NCBI RefSeq assembly: GCF_003012705.1
Contig: NZ_PXYL01000002.1
Location: 186,001 to 250,000, forward strand
DNA length: 64,000 nt
DNA from: Pseudaminobacter soli (ex Li et al. 2025)
GTDB lineage: Bacteria > Pseudomonadota > Alphaproteobacteria > Rhizobiales > Rhizobiaceae
Direction of reading: 5' to 3'
Every line of letters starts with the position of its first letter. The first letter of the stretch is position 1. The position numbers and the translations under genes are program-made. Positions 1 through 7,990 of the stretch are shown in pieces. Under the pieces are notes generated by a model. The model worked only from the letters and a program-made list of their open reading frames with translations, had not been told where the DNA came from and did not search any database.

Positions 1-54
1 GGGTTGGGCTGGAACTATAGCGCTACCGCGCTGTTCACTTGGCGCAGTCGCTGA
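1..54 (+). CDS. 3' end of an upstream gene (partial)
   Basis: The window opens inside a reading frame that encodes the C-terminal residues GLGWNYSATALFTWRSR and stops with TGA at 52-54, one base before the ATG of the next gene. The alternating hydrophobic and polar pattern resembles the last strand of an outer-membrane beta-barrel, but 17 residues cannot identify a family. The tight spacing suggests it belongs to the same operon as the two following genes. Confidence 0.4.
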   Translation, partial: GLGWNYSATALFTWRSR

Positions 55-55
55 A

Positions 56-1507
56 ATGGCATTCTCGTTCCTGCAGTGCAAGGTTCCGAGAGGCGCGGTC
101 GTCTCGCTCTACGCCCTCTGTGTCGCGGGCTTCGCGTTGTTGACGGCCGCCGGAAATCCGCCCGCCCTCGGGATCAGCGAGCATTCCGTCCTTGAAAGCC
201 GACCGGTATCTCTGCAGGAGGCCTCTCAGGCGAGACCGGTGTCGTTTCCTCTGAAAGTGTCAGCCAACAACAGGTATTTGATTGACTCGGCAGGTAACCC
301 CTTTTTCCTTACGGGCGACGCCGCCTGGTCATTGATAGCCCAGTTGACCCGCGAGGATGTGGATTTCTATCTCGGAGACCGCCAGGCGCGCGGTTTCAAC
401 GCTATCCTTATGAATCTCATCGAAAACAAGTTCGCCAGCAACGCTCCGGCCAATGCCTACGGGGATGAACCCTTCCTGAGGAAGGGAAATTTCGGAACCC
501 CGAATGAAGCATATTTCAGGCATGCAGAATGGGTCATCAAGCGAGCCGCCGAGCATGGTATGCTCGTCCTTCTGGCCCCCTGCTACTCCGGCGCCGGCGA
601 TGGCGCTGAAGGCTGGTATCGTGAGATGCAGGCCAGCGGGGTCGAAAAGCTCAGAGAATATGGCCGCTTCCTTGGAATGCGCTTCGGTCACTACCAGAAC
701 ATCCTCTGGGTCGAGAACGGCGATCTCAATCCACCGGAACGCGATCTCGTGCAGGCAGTCGCACAAGGACTGTACGAGACTGAACCGAATGCCCTGCAAA
801 CATCGCACAACAGCACCGGAACGGCAGGGGCGGATTTGTGGCCGCAAGCAGCCTGGTTGACTCTGAACAACGTCTATACTTGGGGACCGGTCTCTACCGA
901 AGCTCGGAACCAGTATTTGCACACTCCGACAATGCCGTTCATCCTGATCGAGAGCCAATATGAAAACGGGCCAGATATCACCACGCGACGATTGCGGGGG
1001 CAGGCCTACCAGGCGCTTCTCACCGGCGCTTCCGGCCAAGTCTTCGGGAATTCGCCCATCTGGTACTTCGACGGCGTGGATTTCTTCCATGCACCGCCAG
1101 GCTGGAGAAAAGCACTCGACAGCGAAGGCAGCCGGAGCATGGCCCGGTTAACGGATCTCTTCCGGCGTTTGCGCTGGCAAGATCTCGTTCCAGACGTCAA
1201 CAACCGCTTTCTCGTAAAAGGCCAATCAGACGGTCAGTTGCGCAACGTCGCTGCGCGAAGCGCCGACGGCTCCATGGCAGTGATCTACCTTTCGGACGAT
1301 CGCCAGATCACACTGAAAATGGGCCCCCTTGCAGGAAGGCAAGTGCGAGCCGTCTGGTGGGATCCGGTCGGCGGCGGAAGTTTCCAAGCCCAGCTGTCGC
1401 CGTTCATTGCCGGCGACACGGAGCGGTTCCGCCCCAACAGGAACAATGCCGGTGGTGACCACGACTGGGTGCTGCTCCTTGAGGCGGAAGATAACGATGA
1501 CAAATGA
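56..1507 (+). CDS. Exported DUF4038 / apiosidase-like glycoside hydrolase
   Basis: A 483-residue protein with an N-terminal hydrophobic signal segment at residues 13-32, so probably exported. From about residue 65 it matches the DUF4038 (apiosidase-like, TIM-barrel) pattern: NRYLIDSAGNPFFLTGDAAW near the start, then LMNLIENKF, WVENGDLNP with Glu220, and FILIESQYEN with Glu299. The two glutamates sit where a barrel glycosidase would carry acid/base and nucleophile; that role is inference. A smaller C-terminal domain follows from about 400. It starts one base after the preceding stop and overlaps the next gene by 11 bp, which points to an operon for making or trimming a surface glycan. The substrate is unknown. 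Confidence 0.72.
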   Translation: MAFSFLQCKVPRGAVVSLYALCVAGFALLTAAGNPPALGISEHSVLESRPVSLQEASQARPVSFPLKVSANNRYLIDSAGNPFFLTGDAAWSLIAQLTREDVDFYLGDRQARGFNAILMNLIENKFASNAPANAYGDEPFLRKGNFGTPNEAYFRHAEWVIKRAAEHGMLVLLAPCYSGAGDGAEGWYREMQASGVEKLREYGRFLGMRFGHYQNILWVENGDLNPPERDLVQAVAQGLYETEPNALQTSHNSTGTAGADLWPQAAWLTLNNVYTWGPVSTEARNQYLHTPTMPFILIESQYENGPDITTRRLRGQAYQALLTGASGQVFGNSPIWYFDGVDFFHAPPGWRKALDSEGSRSMARLTDLFRRLRWQDLVPDVNNRFLVKGQSDGQLRNVAARSADGSMAVIYLSDDRQITLKMGPLAGRQVRAVWWDPVGGGSFQAQLSPFIAGDTERFRPNRNNAGGDHDWVLLLEAEDNDDK

Positions 1508-3173
1508 TCGTCTTGTGGCAGCCGAAACAGGCAGAGAACATCACCGGATCGTCGGTCTTTCCAACATCGCTTGGCTGACGCTTGCCGCACTATTGGTCCT
1601 TACCCTTGGGGTCGTCTCGTTCACCATATCGCCGCCCGTCATCATGGCACCCTGGGACGTCTTCATCCAGCTCGATGGTGGGTGGCGGATAGTCAACGGC
1701 CAAGTGCCGCATAGTGACTTCTACACGCCGATAGGGCCATTGGTTTACTGGCTCAGCGGTCTAGGTATTTATGTCGCGGGCACGTCGCTGAAGGGCATAT
1801 CAGTCGGGATTTTGCTTTTCTTTGGCGTTGTCATGCCTTGGGCAATGCTTGTCTTGTTTCGCAAGCTGCCTGCTCCTTTGGCTTTCCTGTCGACACTGTT
1901 CATTCTGCTGCTCATCTTGGCAGTCCGGCCGCTGGGATATTCGTCATCAATCACAACATATGCGATGATCTACAACCGCTATGGATGGGTTCTAATTTCC
2001 ATCCTCGCGGTGCAACTCTTCCTGCACGATCAGCCAGGCAAGTCCAATCGCGCAACTTTTGACGCCATCTCCGCCGGAATTCTCTTAGGGCTCCTTTTCC
2101 TGTGCAAGATCAGCTTCTTCGTTATTGGAGGGGCTGCCGTCCTTCTTGCCTCTCTAGGCAGGCAAGACCTGCGCCGTGGCCACTGGATGACCGTCACTAG
2201 CTTTCTTACCTTTTGCCTGGTCACCTCGGCCGTGAGCGGCCTCGATCCCATGGCCTACTTGCGAGATCTCTCTGCCGCCGGAAAGTCCCAGTCGGTCGCC
2301 CTGCGTTTTTTGTGGCTTAAGCACTCGCTCGAGGCGAATATACTGTCTGCTCTTCTTCTGGTTGGCTGTTGGCTTGCTCTGGTTGTCGTACGATATCGGC
2401 GCGGCGAGATGCCGTTTGGAGCGGCAGTTCAATCCAGTATAGTCTTCTGGGGTCTGGTGGCATCCGCCATGGTCTTGACGGTTGGAAATGCCTCGGAAGG
2501 AAGCAATGTCCCCCTTCTACCGATTGCCGCGATCATCTTACTGATCCAATCTCAACGCAGTTCCTCGTCGACGCCCACACTGTTCAGGAAAAGTCGGATG
2601 ACCGCCGTCTCCTCGGTGGCTGCTTTTGGCACAATCCTTCTGCTGATCGCCAATGTGGCAGGAAGAGATGCCCTGAGTCTCATCAATGCCTATGTTGCCG
2701 GCTCGATGCGGCGTGAGGCTGACTTTGCCGATACATTTGAAGCGACTCGCTTGAGAGACTTCACAATTCCGCGCAGCTCTAACTGGGCTACAGCCTATTC
2801 AAGAGCCGGAGACGTACCAGCGCGAATCGATGAGGGGCTTGGGCTATTGCGCCAGTACATCTCTCCTGACAGCCACCTCTTGGTCCTGGCATTGACCGAC
2901 CCCTTTTCATTTGCTCTGAACCTCAAACCATCGAAGGGAGCACCGCTTTGGTGGGACGTGGGGATTTCTTTCAGTCGTACAGTCTATCCCAAGCCAGATA
3001 TTGTCTTCGCCAACGCAGACTTCGTGATATACCCTGTGAACTTCTCGCGGGGAGGATGTTGCGAGGAAACGGTCGCTGTCTTGCTGGAGATCTACGGCGA
3101 CTACCTGAAAAGCCATTTCACAACGGTCAGCCAATCACAGCACTGGATGCTATTGCGGCGAGGCTCTGGCTAA
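1497..3173 (+). CDS. Polytopic membrane protein, GT-C glycosyltransferase-like
   Basis: A 558-residue protein with many transmembrane segments. The ATG at 1497 overlaps the end of the DUF4038 gene, which favours translational coupling; an upstream in-frame TTG would place the start deep inside that gene and is rejected. The N-terminal part has a first helix at about residues 20-42, then a polar loop with PWDVFIQLDGGWRIVNGQ and DFYTPIGPLVYW. An acidic loop after the first helix is typical of lipid-phosphate-sugar-dependent GT-C enzymes. A soluble C-terminal part follows about residue 430. No closer family is recognised. A role in assembling an extracellular polysaccharide or glycolipid is inferred from the neighbour. 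Confidence 0.6.
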   Translation: MTNDRLVAAETGREHHRIVGLSNIAWLTLAALLVLTLGVVSFTISPPVIMAPWDVFIQLDGGWRIVNGQVPHSDFYTPIGPLVYWLSGLGIYVAGTSLKGISVGILLFFGVVMPWAMLVLFRKLPAPLAFLSTLFILLLILAVRPLGYSSSITTYAMIYNRYGWVLISILAVQLFLHDQPGKSNRATFDAISAGILLGLLFLCKISFFVIGGAAVLLASLGRQDLRRGHWMTVTSFLTFCLVTSAVSGLDPMAYLRDLSAAGKSQSVALRFLWLKHSLEANILSALLLVGCWLALVVVRYRRGEMPFGAAVQSSIVFWGLVASAMVLTVGNASEGSNVPLLPIAAIILLIQSQRSSSSTPTLFRKSRMTAVSSVAAFGTILLLIANVAGRDALSLINAYVAGSMRREADFADTFEATRLRDFTIPRSSNWATAYSRAGDVPARIDEGLGLLRQYISPDSHLLVLALTDPFSFALNLKPSKGAPLWWDVGISFSRTVYPKPDIVFANADFVIYPVNFSRGGCCEETVAVLLEIYGDYLKSHFTTVSQSQHWMLLRRGSG

Positions 3174-3332
3174 CTCTCTCACGACGCAAACCGCGAACGA
3201 GAGATCTAGTTCGCCGCTGCAGCAGTTTAGGTCCCCCACCGATATTTCCGAGGCGCCGCGCTATCATGCCGAGGTACTATGCCGCCGGTTCAAGGGCGCC
3301 TCGATCGAACGAATTGCCGACACGGCGTACAT

Positions 3333-3351
3333 GCCGACATCGCGTGTCGGC
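3333..3351. terminator. Hairpin between convergent genes (possible terminator)
   Basis: GCCGACA, a five-base loop and TGTCGGC form a perfect 7-bp stem between the convergent ends of the GT-C-like gene (3173) and the oxidoreductase gene (3369). There is no proper T-run on either side, so factor-independent termination is uncertain. The motif GCCGACA also occurs 17 bp upstream. Confidence 0.3.
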
Positions 3352-3368
3352 GGTTGTTAGTCTGGCAG

Positions 3369-4940
3369 TCAGAGCTTGTTGGCAAGAAGGAAGCCCGATC
3401 CGCCGCCTAGCCCCGCGCCTGGATGGGTCGAGGCTCCAATGTGATACAGCCCCTTGATGTCTGTTTTGTGGTTGCGACTTGTTTTGAAAGGACGCCAGAG
3501 GAACGCCTGGTCGATGGTCGACGAGCCGCCATAAGGATCGCCTCCGACAAGATTGATGTTTATGGCTTCCAGATCGGCCGGCGAATAGGCCCTGCGCGCA
3601 AGGACGGTCTCGCGGAACCCCTTGATATGCGCCGCAAGGATCGCCTCGACGCGGTCGGCATAGGCTTCCCGCAGTTCCGGCGTCCAGTTCCCCTCCGCGG
3701 GGACGTCCAGCTTTCCTGCCGCGTCGCCCTTTAGCGTGCGTGGTGCCTCCGGCAACTGAAGCCACAGGATGGCTTTGCCTTGCGGACAACGTGACGGATC
3801 GAGCGCGTGCGGTTGGCCGACGCAGATCGTGGGAGCCTCCGGCAGCATGCCACGGACTGCCTCGTTGCAGGCCTTGGACACGCCATCGAGGCCGGGCGTC
3901 AGATGCAGCAGTGCGACCTTGCCGAGCTCGGCGTTGGCCCATTCGGGCGGGCGGTCGAGCGCATAGTGCATCTGAAAATTGCCCTTGCCGTAGCGATATT
4001 TCTTCACCGCGTCGGGATCGGCTTCAGGCTTCGCGCCGCCAAGCAGGCGCTCGTGAAGCTGGGTCGGGGTGACCGAGCAGATGACGCTCTTGCCAGCCGA
4101 GATCTCTTCGCCCGAGGTGAGGCGAACACCGGTGGCCCGACCCGACGACAGGACGATCCGGTCGACATCAGCTCTTGTTCGAATCGTTCCCCCGCGTTCC
4201 TTGATCAGGGCTTCGAAAGCGGACAGCGCATTCCGCGCTCCGCCCTTGACGATGGGCGCGCCGGCCGCTTCGAGAGCGAAGCCGATGACCTTGCCGATCT
4301 GGGCCGAAAAGGCATCTTCCGGGTCAAGCCCGGCATGCAGCACCCACGGTGCCCACAAGGCGCGCATGGTCTCGGATCGATAGCTGCTCTCGAGCCAGCT
4401 CCGCGCTGGGGTCAGCATTTCGCCAAGGAAGGCAGCGAGCCCGCGCGGACCCTTGCGCCAGGCCTCGCCCAGCATCAGCTTCAGCGTTGACCATTTCCAG
4501 AGCTCGCTGCCGAGCAGGCTGAAGAGCGTGCCCGCATTGGCTTCGACGCTCATGACATCCGCGCTGTATTGCGAACCGTCGCCCACGCCGAGGGCGTTGA
4601 AGGCTTCGATATTGGCCTTGCGATCGTTGTGCAGGATCGCGTGGCTTCCGTCGGGCCTCAATACGGCCGTCGGCATGGACGTGTGGCAGAATTCGAGCCC
4701 ATGACGGCCAAGATCGGCAGCCAAGGCCGCATAGGCCGGCGAAGTGATGAACAAGACGAAGGTCGTGGCCATGACATCGTGGATGAAGCCCGGCTCGGTG
4801 ATCTCTTCTGTCCGGATGCAACCGCCGATGCGGTCGTTGCGCTCAAGCACCAGCACTTTTGCGCCTTTGCCACCGAGGATGGCAGCGCAGACCAGGGCAT
4901 TGATGCCGCTGCCGACGATGATGTAATCGGGCGCGCTCAT
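3369..4940 (-). CDS. FAD-dependent oxidoreductase, PYROXD2 / phytoene desaturase-like
   Basis: A 523-residue flavoprotein. The N-terminal dinucleotide fold is clear: YIIVGSGINALVCAAILGGKG at residues 6-26, then VLVLERNDRIGGCIRT, the RxGG-type element of the CrtI/amine-oxidase superfamily. The C-terminal part has GLYHIGASTHPGAGLGGGSG, the second FAD contact typical of PYROXD2 and CrtI proteins. Length fits the family. AGGAG precedes the ATG. It is the last gene of a leftward group behind a StyA-like monooxygenase, an SDR and a flavin reductase, with a 257-bp gap before it, so co-transcription is likely but not certain. Presumably it desaturates or oxidises a product of the monooxygenase; the substrate is not evident. 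Confidence 0.72.
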   Translation of the reverse strand: MSAPDYIIVGSGINALVCAAILGGKGAKVLVLERNDRIGGCIRTEEITEPGFIHDVMATTFVLFITSPAYAALAADLGRHGLEFCHTSMPTAVLRPDGSHAILHNDRKANIEAFNALGVGDGSQYSADVMSVEANAGTLFSLLGSELWKWSTLKLMLGEAWRKGPRGLAAFLGEMLTPARSWLESSYRSETMRALWAPWVLHAGLDPEDAFSAQIGKVIGFALEAAGAPIVKGGARNALSAFEALIKERGGTIRTRADVDRIVLSSGRATGVRLTSGEEISAGKSVICSVTPTQLHERLLGGAKPEADPDAVKKYRYGKGNFQMHYALDRPPEWANAELGKVALLHLTPGLDGVSKACNEAVRGMLPEAPTICVGQPHALDPSRCPQGKAILWLQLPEAPRTLKGDAAGKLDVPAEGNWTPELREAYADRVEAILAAHIKGFRETVLARRAYSPADLEAININLVGGDPYGGSSTIDQAFLWRPFKTSRNHKTDIKGLYHIGASTHPGAGLGGGSGFLLANKL

Positions 4941-5197
4941 CGAGCTTGCTCCTGCAGGGTGCCGACTTCTGGCTTGCTACCGCGAGCGCCTTGGCAATGA
5001 ACCCTTGATATCATGGAAACCTCCCTCACTTCTTGTCCGTCAGGAAGTCCGTTAATGGTCTTCCCTGGCAGCCTGCATCTTTTGGCATGGCGACCGTGTC
5101 GAAGCCGTATCCGGCTTGTTGGTCGCCCGGAATCTCGGGCTACGTTCACGAACCATGCCGGCAAAGAACATGTCATTTGCCGGCGTGGTGAAGCCCG

Positions 5198-6424
5198 TCA
5201 GGCAGCAAGCTGCTGAAGGTATCGGTCAGCCTCTTCGGGGACCGCAAACCAGGGGAACAGATCGGGCGGATTGTCGAAGGCATTGGCAATGCGGAGCGAC
5301 AATGCGGGCATAGCCTGGGCCGAGCCCATGATATTCAAGACATGCGGGGGAGGCGGCTGCAGCATTGCGTTTGTCCAGCCGACCACGAACTGGGCATAAT
5401 CCCAATATTTGTCGAAGGTCGCCTGCATGAAAGCCTCATCGAACGGCCGATCGCCATGATCGACGATGGCATCCATGTAGACGCGAGCCGCCTTTGAAGC
5501 ATTGTTCGAACCTTGCCCGGTGATCGGGTCGTTGAGGCAGACCGCATCGGCGAGGCCAAGTACGACTTTTCCAGACGGCAGCCGGCCGATGGGCTTGCGC
5601 ACAGTCGGAGGAAAGGCACCGGAGAGGATGCCGTTGGCGTCGGTCAGTTCGACATTGCGGCAACGCTCGGCTTCCCACGGCAGAAACGTCGACAGGATCT
5701 CTTTCGAACGGGCGAGATGCTCCTGCGGGCTCGCCACGTCCTTCCAGCAATCCATCGGCCCGCCAGGGACGCCCTCGAACACCATGATTTCGCAGGCGCC
5801 GCTGTTGGTCAGTGCCGGGAAGACGAAATATTCGCCCACGCCCGGGATCAGGTTGAAATTCACGGCGGAGTGGTCGGGCCGCGGCGTCATGCCGTGGACA
5901 TAGGTCAAGGCAAGTGCGCGTTGCGGCCTGTCGAACGGCGATTTTTCGGTATCGCGTTCGAACATCTTGGCGATGTCGCCCTTGCCGGCAGCGACGATGG
6001 TCAGGTCGGATGCCGCCGCATAGGCTTCTAGATCGGCGATCCCGGCGTCCTTGATTTCTAGACTGCCGCCGCGGCGCTCGAACTCCTTGAGCCAGACCGG
6101 AATCTTGGTGCGCTGGTCGACGCTCTGCGCCGGGCGGTCGAGCAGGCCGTTCCAGTCGATCGCCTTGCCGCCGGAGCCGGGCACGACGAAGTTGATCGAG
6201 TCAACGGTCGGGCACTCCTCGCCCCAGAAATCGAGACCGATGTCGCGTTCGTTCTGCAGGGCGGTGTGGAACATGCACTGGCTGGACATCACCTTGCCGG
6301 TGCGGATGTCGTCCGCCGTACGGTTCTGGACGACCTTTACGTCAAAACCCTTCTGCAGGAGGCCGCAGGCGAGCTGGAGGCCGGCCTGGCCTCCGCCGAG
6401 TATCGTGATCTTGCGATTGCTCAT
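5198..6424 (-). CDS. Styrene/indole monooxygenase-type flavoprotein (StyA-like)
   Basis: A 408-residue group E flavoprotein monooxygenase. The FAD motif ITILGGGQAGLQLACGL lies at residues 6-22. DLTIVAAGKGDIAKMFERD, SPFDRPQRALALTYVHGM and VVLGLADAVCLNDPITGQGS follow the order seen in StyA, where the matching segments are CTGKYALGKVFE, SPFEKPQRALCVG and IGLGDIQATVDPVLGQGA. StyA-type enzymes take reduced FAD from a separate reductase and epoxidise styrene or oxygenate indole; a candidate reductase lies two genes upstream. An AAGGGG element precedes the ATG. The SDR and AraC neighbours recall indole-degradation clusters of the iif/ind type, so indole or a related aromatic is a reasonable but unproven substrate. 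Confidence 0.8.
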   Translation of the reverse strand: MSNRKITILGGGQAGLQLACGLLQKGFDVKVVQNRTADDIRTGKVMSSQCMFHTALQNERDIGLDFWGEECPTVDSINFVVPGSGGKAIDWNGLLDRPAQSVDQRTKIPVWLKEFERRGGSLEIKDAGIADLEAYAAASDLTIVAAGKGDIAKMFERDTEKSPFDRPQRALALTYVHGMTPRPDHSAVNFNLIPGVGEYFVFPALTNSGACEIMVFEGVPGGPMDCWKDVASPQEHLARSKEILSTFLPWEAERCRNVELTDANGILSGAFPPTVRKPIGRLPSGKVVLGLADAVCLNDPITGQGSNNASKAARVYMDAIVDHGDRPFDEAFMQATFDKYWDYAQFVVGWTNAMLQPPPPHVLNIMGSAQAMPALSLRIANAFDNPPDLFPWFAVPEEADRYLQQLAA

Positions 6425-6482
6425 TCCATTCCCCTTCTTGTTTCTATCGCTTGGCTTGCTGCGCCGTTGCGGCTGGCCGGGC

Positions 6483-7268
6483 CTATTCCATCAGCAGCGG
6501 GATCGCCGGATCGACCCGCTCGGGACCGATCGCGGTGTAGCCACCATCGACGCAGACATCGGTGCCGGTGATGAAGCTTGCCGCGTCGGAAAGCAGGAAG
6601 GCGATGGTCTCGCCGATTTCCTCGGGATCGCCAGTGCGGCGCAAAAGGTGGAAGGGGGCGGCGACCCCATCGGTCTTCTTGCGATCGTTACCGCTCAGCT
6701 GTTTCATGATGTTGCTCCAGGTCCAGCCGGGCGAGACAGCGTTCACCCTGATGCCGTCGGGGGCGAGGTCGAGCGCCTGGTTGCGGGTGAGCTGCAGGAT
6801 AGCTGCCTTCGAGACCGGATAGACCCAGCGTCCGACCTGGGCGACGCGCGCCGAAATCGAGCCGAAATTGACGATGGCCCCCTTGTTTTTGGCGAGGTGC
6901 GGACGCGCCGCCTGCATCAGCATGACCGAACTGACGATGTTGACGTCGAGCGCCTTCAGCCAGTCGCTGCGCGCGGTGTCGGCACCATTGTCGAGATAGG
7001 TACAGGCGACGTTAACCAGGAAGTCGAGGCGGCCATGCTGTTCGACCGTCGCGGCGACCAGAGCGGCGATATCGGCGTCGCTGGTGATATCGGTTCTGAC
7101 GAAGCTCGCCTTCATGCCAATGTTCCCCGCGGCCGCCTTGCCATCGGCTTCATTGATGTCGGCGATCACCACGTTGACGCCGTAGCCTGCGAGCACCGCC
7201 GCACAGCGTTCGCCGAGCAGCGTGGCGCCGCCCGAAATGATCGCGGTCTTGCCGTCCAAACCCTTCAT
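6483..7268 (-). CDS. Short-chain dehydrogenase/reductase (SDR)
   Basis: A 261-residue classical SDR. The cofactor motif is SGGATLLGERCA near residue 12. The usual NNAG is replaced by NVACTY. The catalytic Ser lies in NFGSISARVAQ and the YxxxK pair in YPVSKAA, followed by NAVSPGW. The C-terminal GTDVCVDGGYTAIGP is typical of cofactor-binding SDRs. The ATG at 7268 is chosen because the glycine-rich motif follows at the normal distance; the open frame continues upstream but into the next gene. It sits between the monooxygenase and the flavin reductase and would oxidise the diol or alcohol made by the monooxygenase, as the SDR in indole iif clusters does (inference). Confidence 0.8.
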   Translation of the reverse strand: MKGLDGKTAIISGGATLLGERCAAVLAGYGVNVVIADINEADGKAAAGNIGMKASFVRTDITSDADIAALVAATVEQHGRLDFLVNVACTYLDNGADTARSDWLKALDVNIVSSVMLMQAARPHLAKNKGAIVNFGSISARVAQVGRWVYPVSKAAILQLTRNQALDLAPDGIRVNAVSPGWTWSNIMKQLSGNDRKKTDGVAAPFHLLRRTGDPEEIGETIAFLLSDAASFITGTDVCVDGGYTAIGPERVDPAIPLLME

Positions 7269-7309
7269 GAAAATCTCCCGTTTCGATGGTTGCGCGCAAA
7301 GGCGTTGCG

Positions 7310-7807
7310 TCAGGCGGCCGAAGATGGCCGTGGGAAGGAAGCGAAGCTTCCGTCGAGATAGACAAGCGAGTGGCCATTCCCCAGCACGGTCTCGACGACC
7401 TGGCCGATCAGGATGACATGCGTGGTGTGGTCGATGATCTGCTCCAGCTTGCACTCGAAGGATGCCAGCGCACCCTTGGCAATGGGCACGCCTGTTGTTC
7501 TTGTTTCCCATTCGCCGACCGAAAACCGGTCGCTGGCTGCAAGCGAGGTCTGCCCGGCGAAGGTGCGGGCGATCGCCTCCTGCCCCTGCGACAGCACGTT
7601 GACAGCGAAGACGCCCGAATCCGGCACAAACTGGGCGACCCAGGTCTTGCGGTTGACGCAGGCGATGAGAGAGGGCGGCTCGGCCGATAGCGAGCAGACC
7701 GATGTCGCCGTCAGGCCGCGAGGGTCGCCATCATTGCTGGTGGTCGTGATGACGCTAACGGCGCCGACGACCTTGCGCATGCCGGCAAGGAATAGGTCTG
7801 AGGACAT
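7310..7807 (-). CDS. Flavin reductase (FMN-binding split barrel), monooxygenase partner
   Basis: A 165-residue protein matching the flavin reductase-like domain: FLAGMRKVVGAVSVITT near the start, GLTATSVCSLSAEPPSLIACVN, VFAVNVLS and the C-terminal DHTTHVILIGQVVE. The family reduces FMN or FAD with NAD(P)H and passes it to an oxygenase; here the likely client is the StyA-like enzyme at 5198-6424. GGAGGAGCAAG precedes the ATG, a strong ribosome binding site. It is the first gene of the leftward cluster, 183 bp from the divergent AraC gene. Confidence 0.82.
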   Translation of the reverse strand: MSSDLFLAGMRKVVGAVSVITTTSNDGDPRGLTATSVCSLSAEPPSLIACVNRKTWVAQFVPDSGVFAVNVLSQGQEAIARTFAGQTSLAASDRFSVGEWETRTTGVPIAKGALASFECKLEQIIDHTTHVILIGQVVETVLGNGHSLVYLDGSFASFPRPSSAA

Positions 7808-7915
7808 CTTGCTCCTCCGATGTCGTTCCCGGGTGAACGCGATGCCCTACGTGCGGCGGGGCTCGCGTTTCATTTAAACTTCAACTATGTTGAGAGTGGA
7901 GGAGCATAGGCGGCA

Positions 7916-7950
7916 ATCCGGATCGCGCAGCGATTATCCAGATTGCGCAG
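7916..7950 (+). promoter_or_regulatory. Direct-repeat operator candidate for the AraC regulator
   Basis: Two 15-bp copies, ATCCGGATCGCGCAG (7916-7930) and ATCCAGATTGCGCAG (7936-7950), match at 13 of 15 positions and repeat with a period of exactly 20 bp, about two helical turns. That geometry is typical of AraC-family target sites. They lie in the divergent gap, 40 bp before the AraC start and a little over 100 bp from the flavin reductase start. That is about where an activator of the catabolic operon would bind. Confidence 0.6.
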
Positions 7951-7990
7951 GATCGAGTGGCCAGTTGCGACCGCGGGAGGGGTTGCTTGC

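Noticed and set aside
329-1090. Leftward 253-residue open frame inside the DUF4038 gene
   Set aside because: It mirrors a well-supported gene on the other strand and has no motif, start signal or sensible composition.
6051-7361. Rightward 436-residue open frame across the monooxygenase and SDR genes
   Set aside because: Complement of two clear genes in high-GC sequence; no domain and low-complexity composition.
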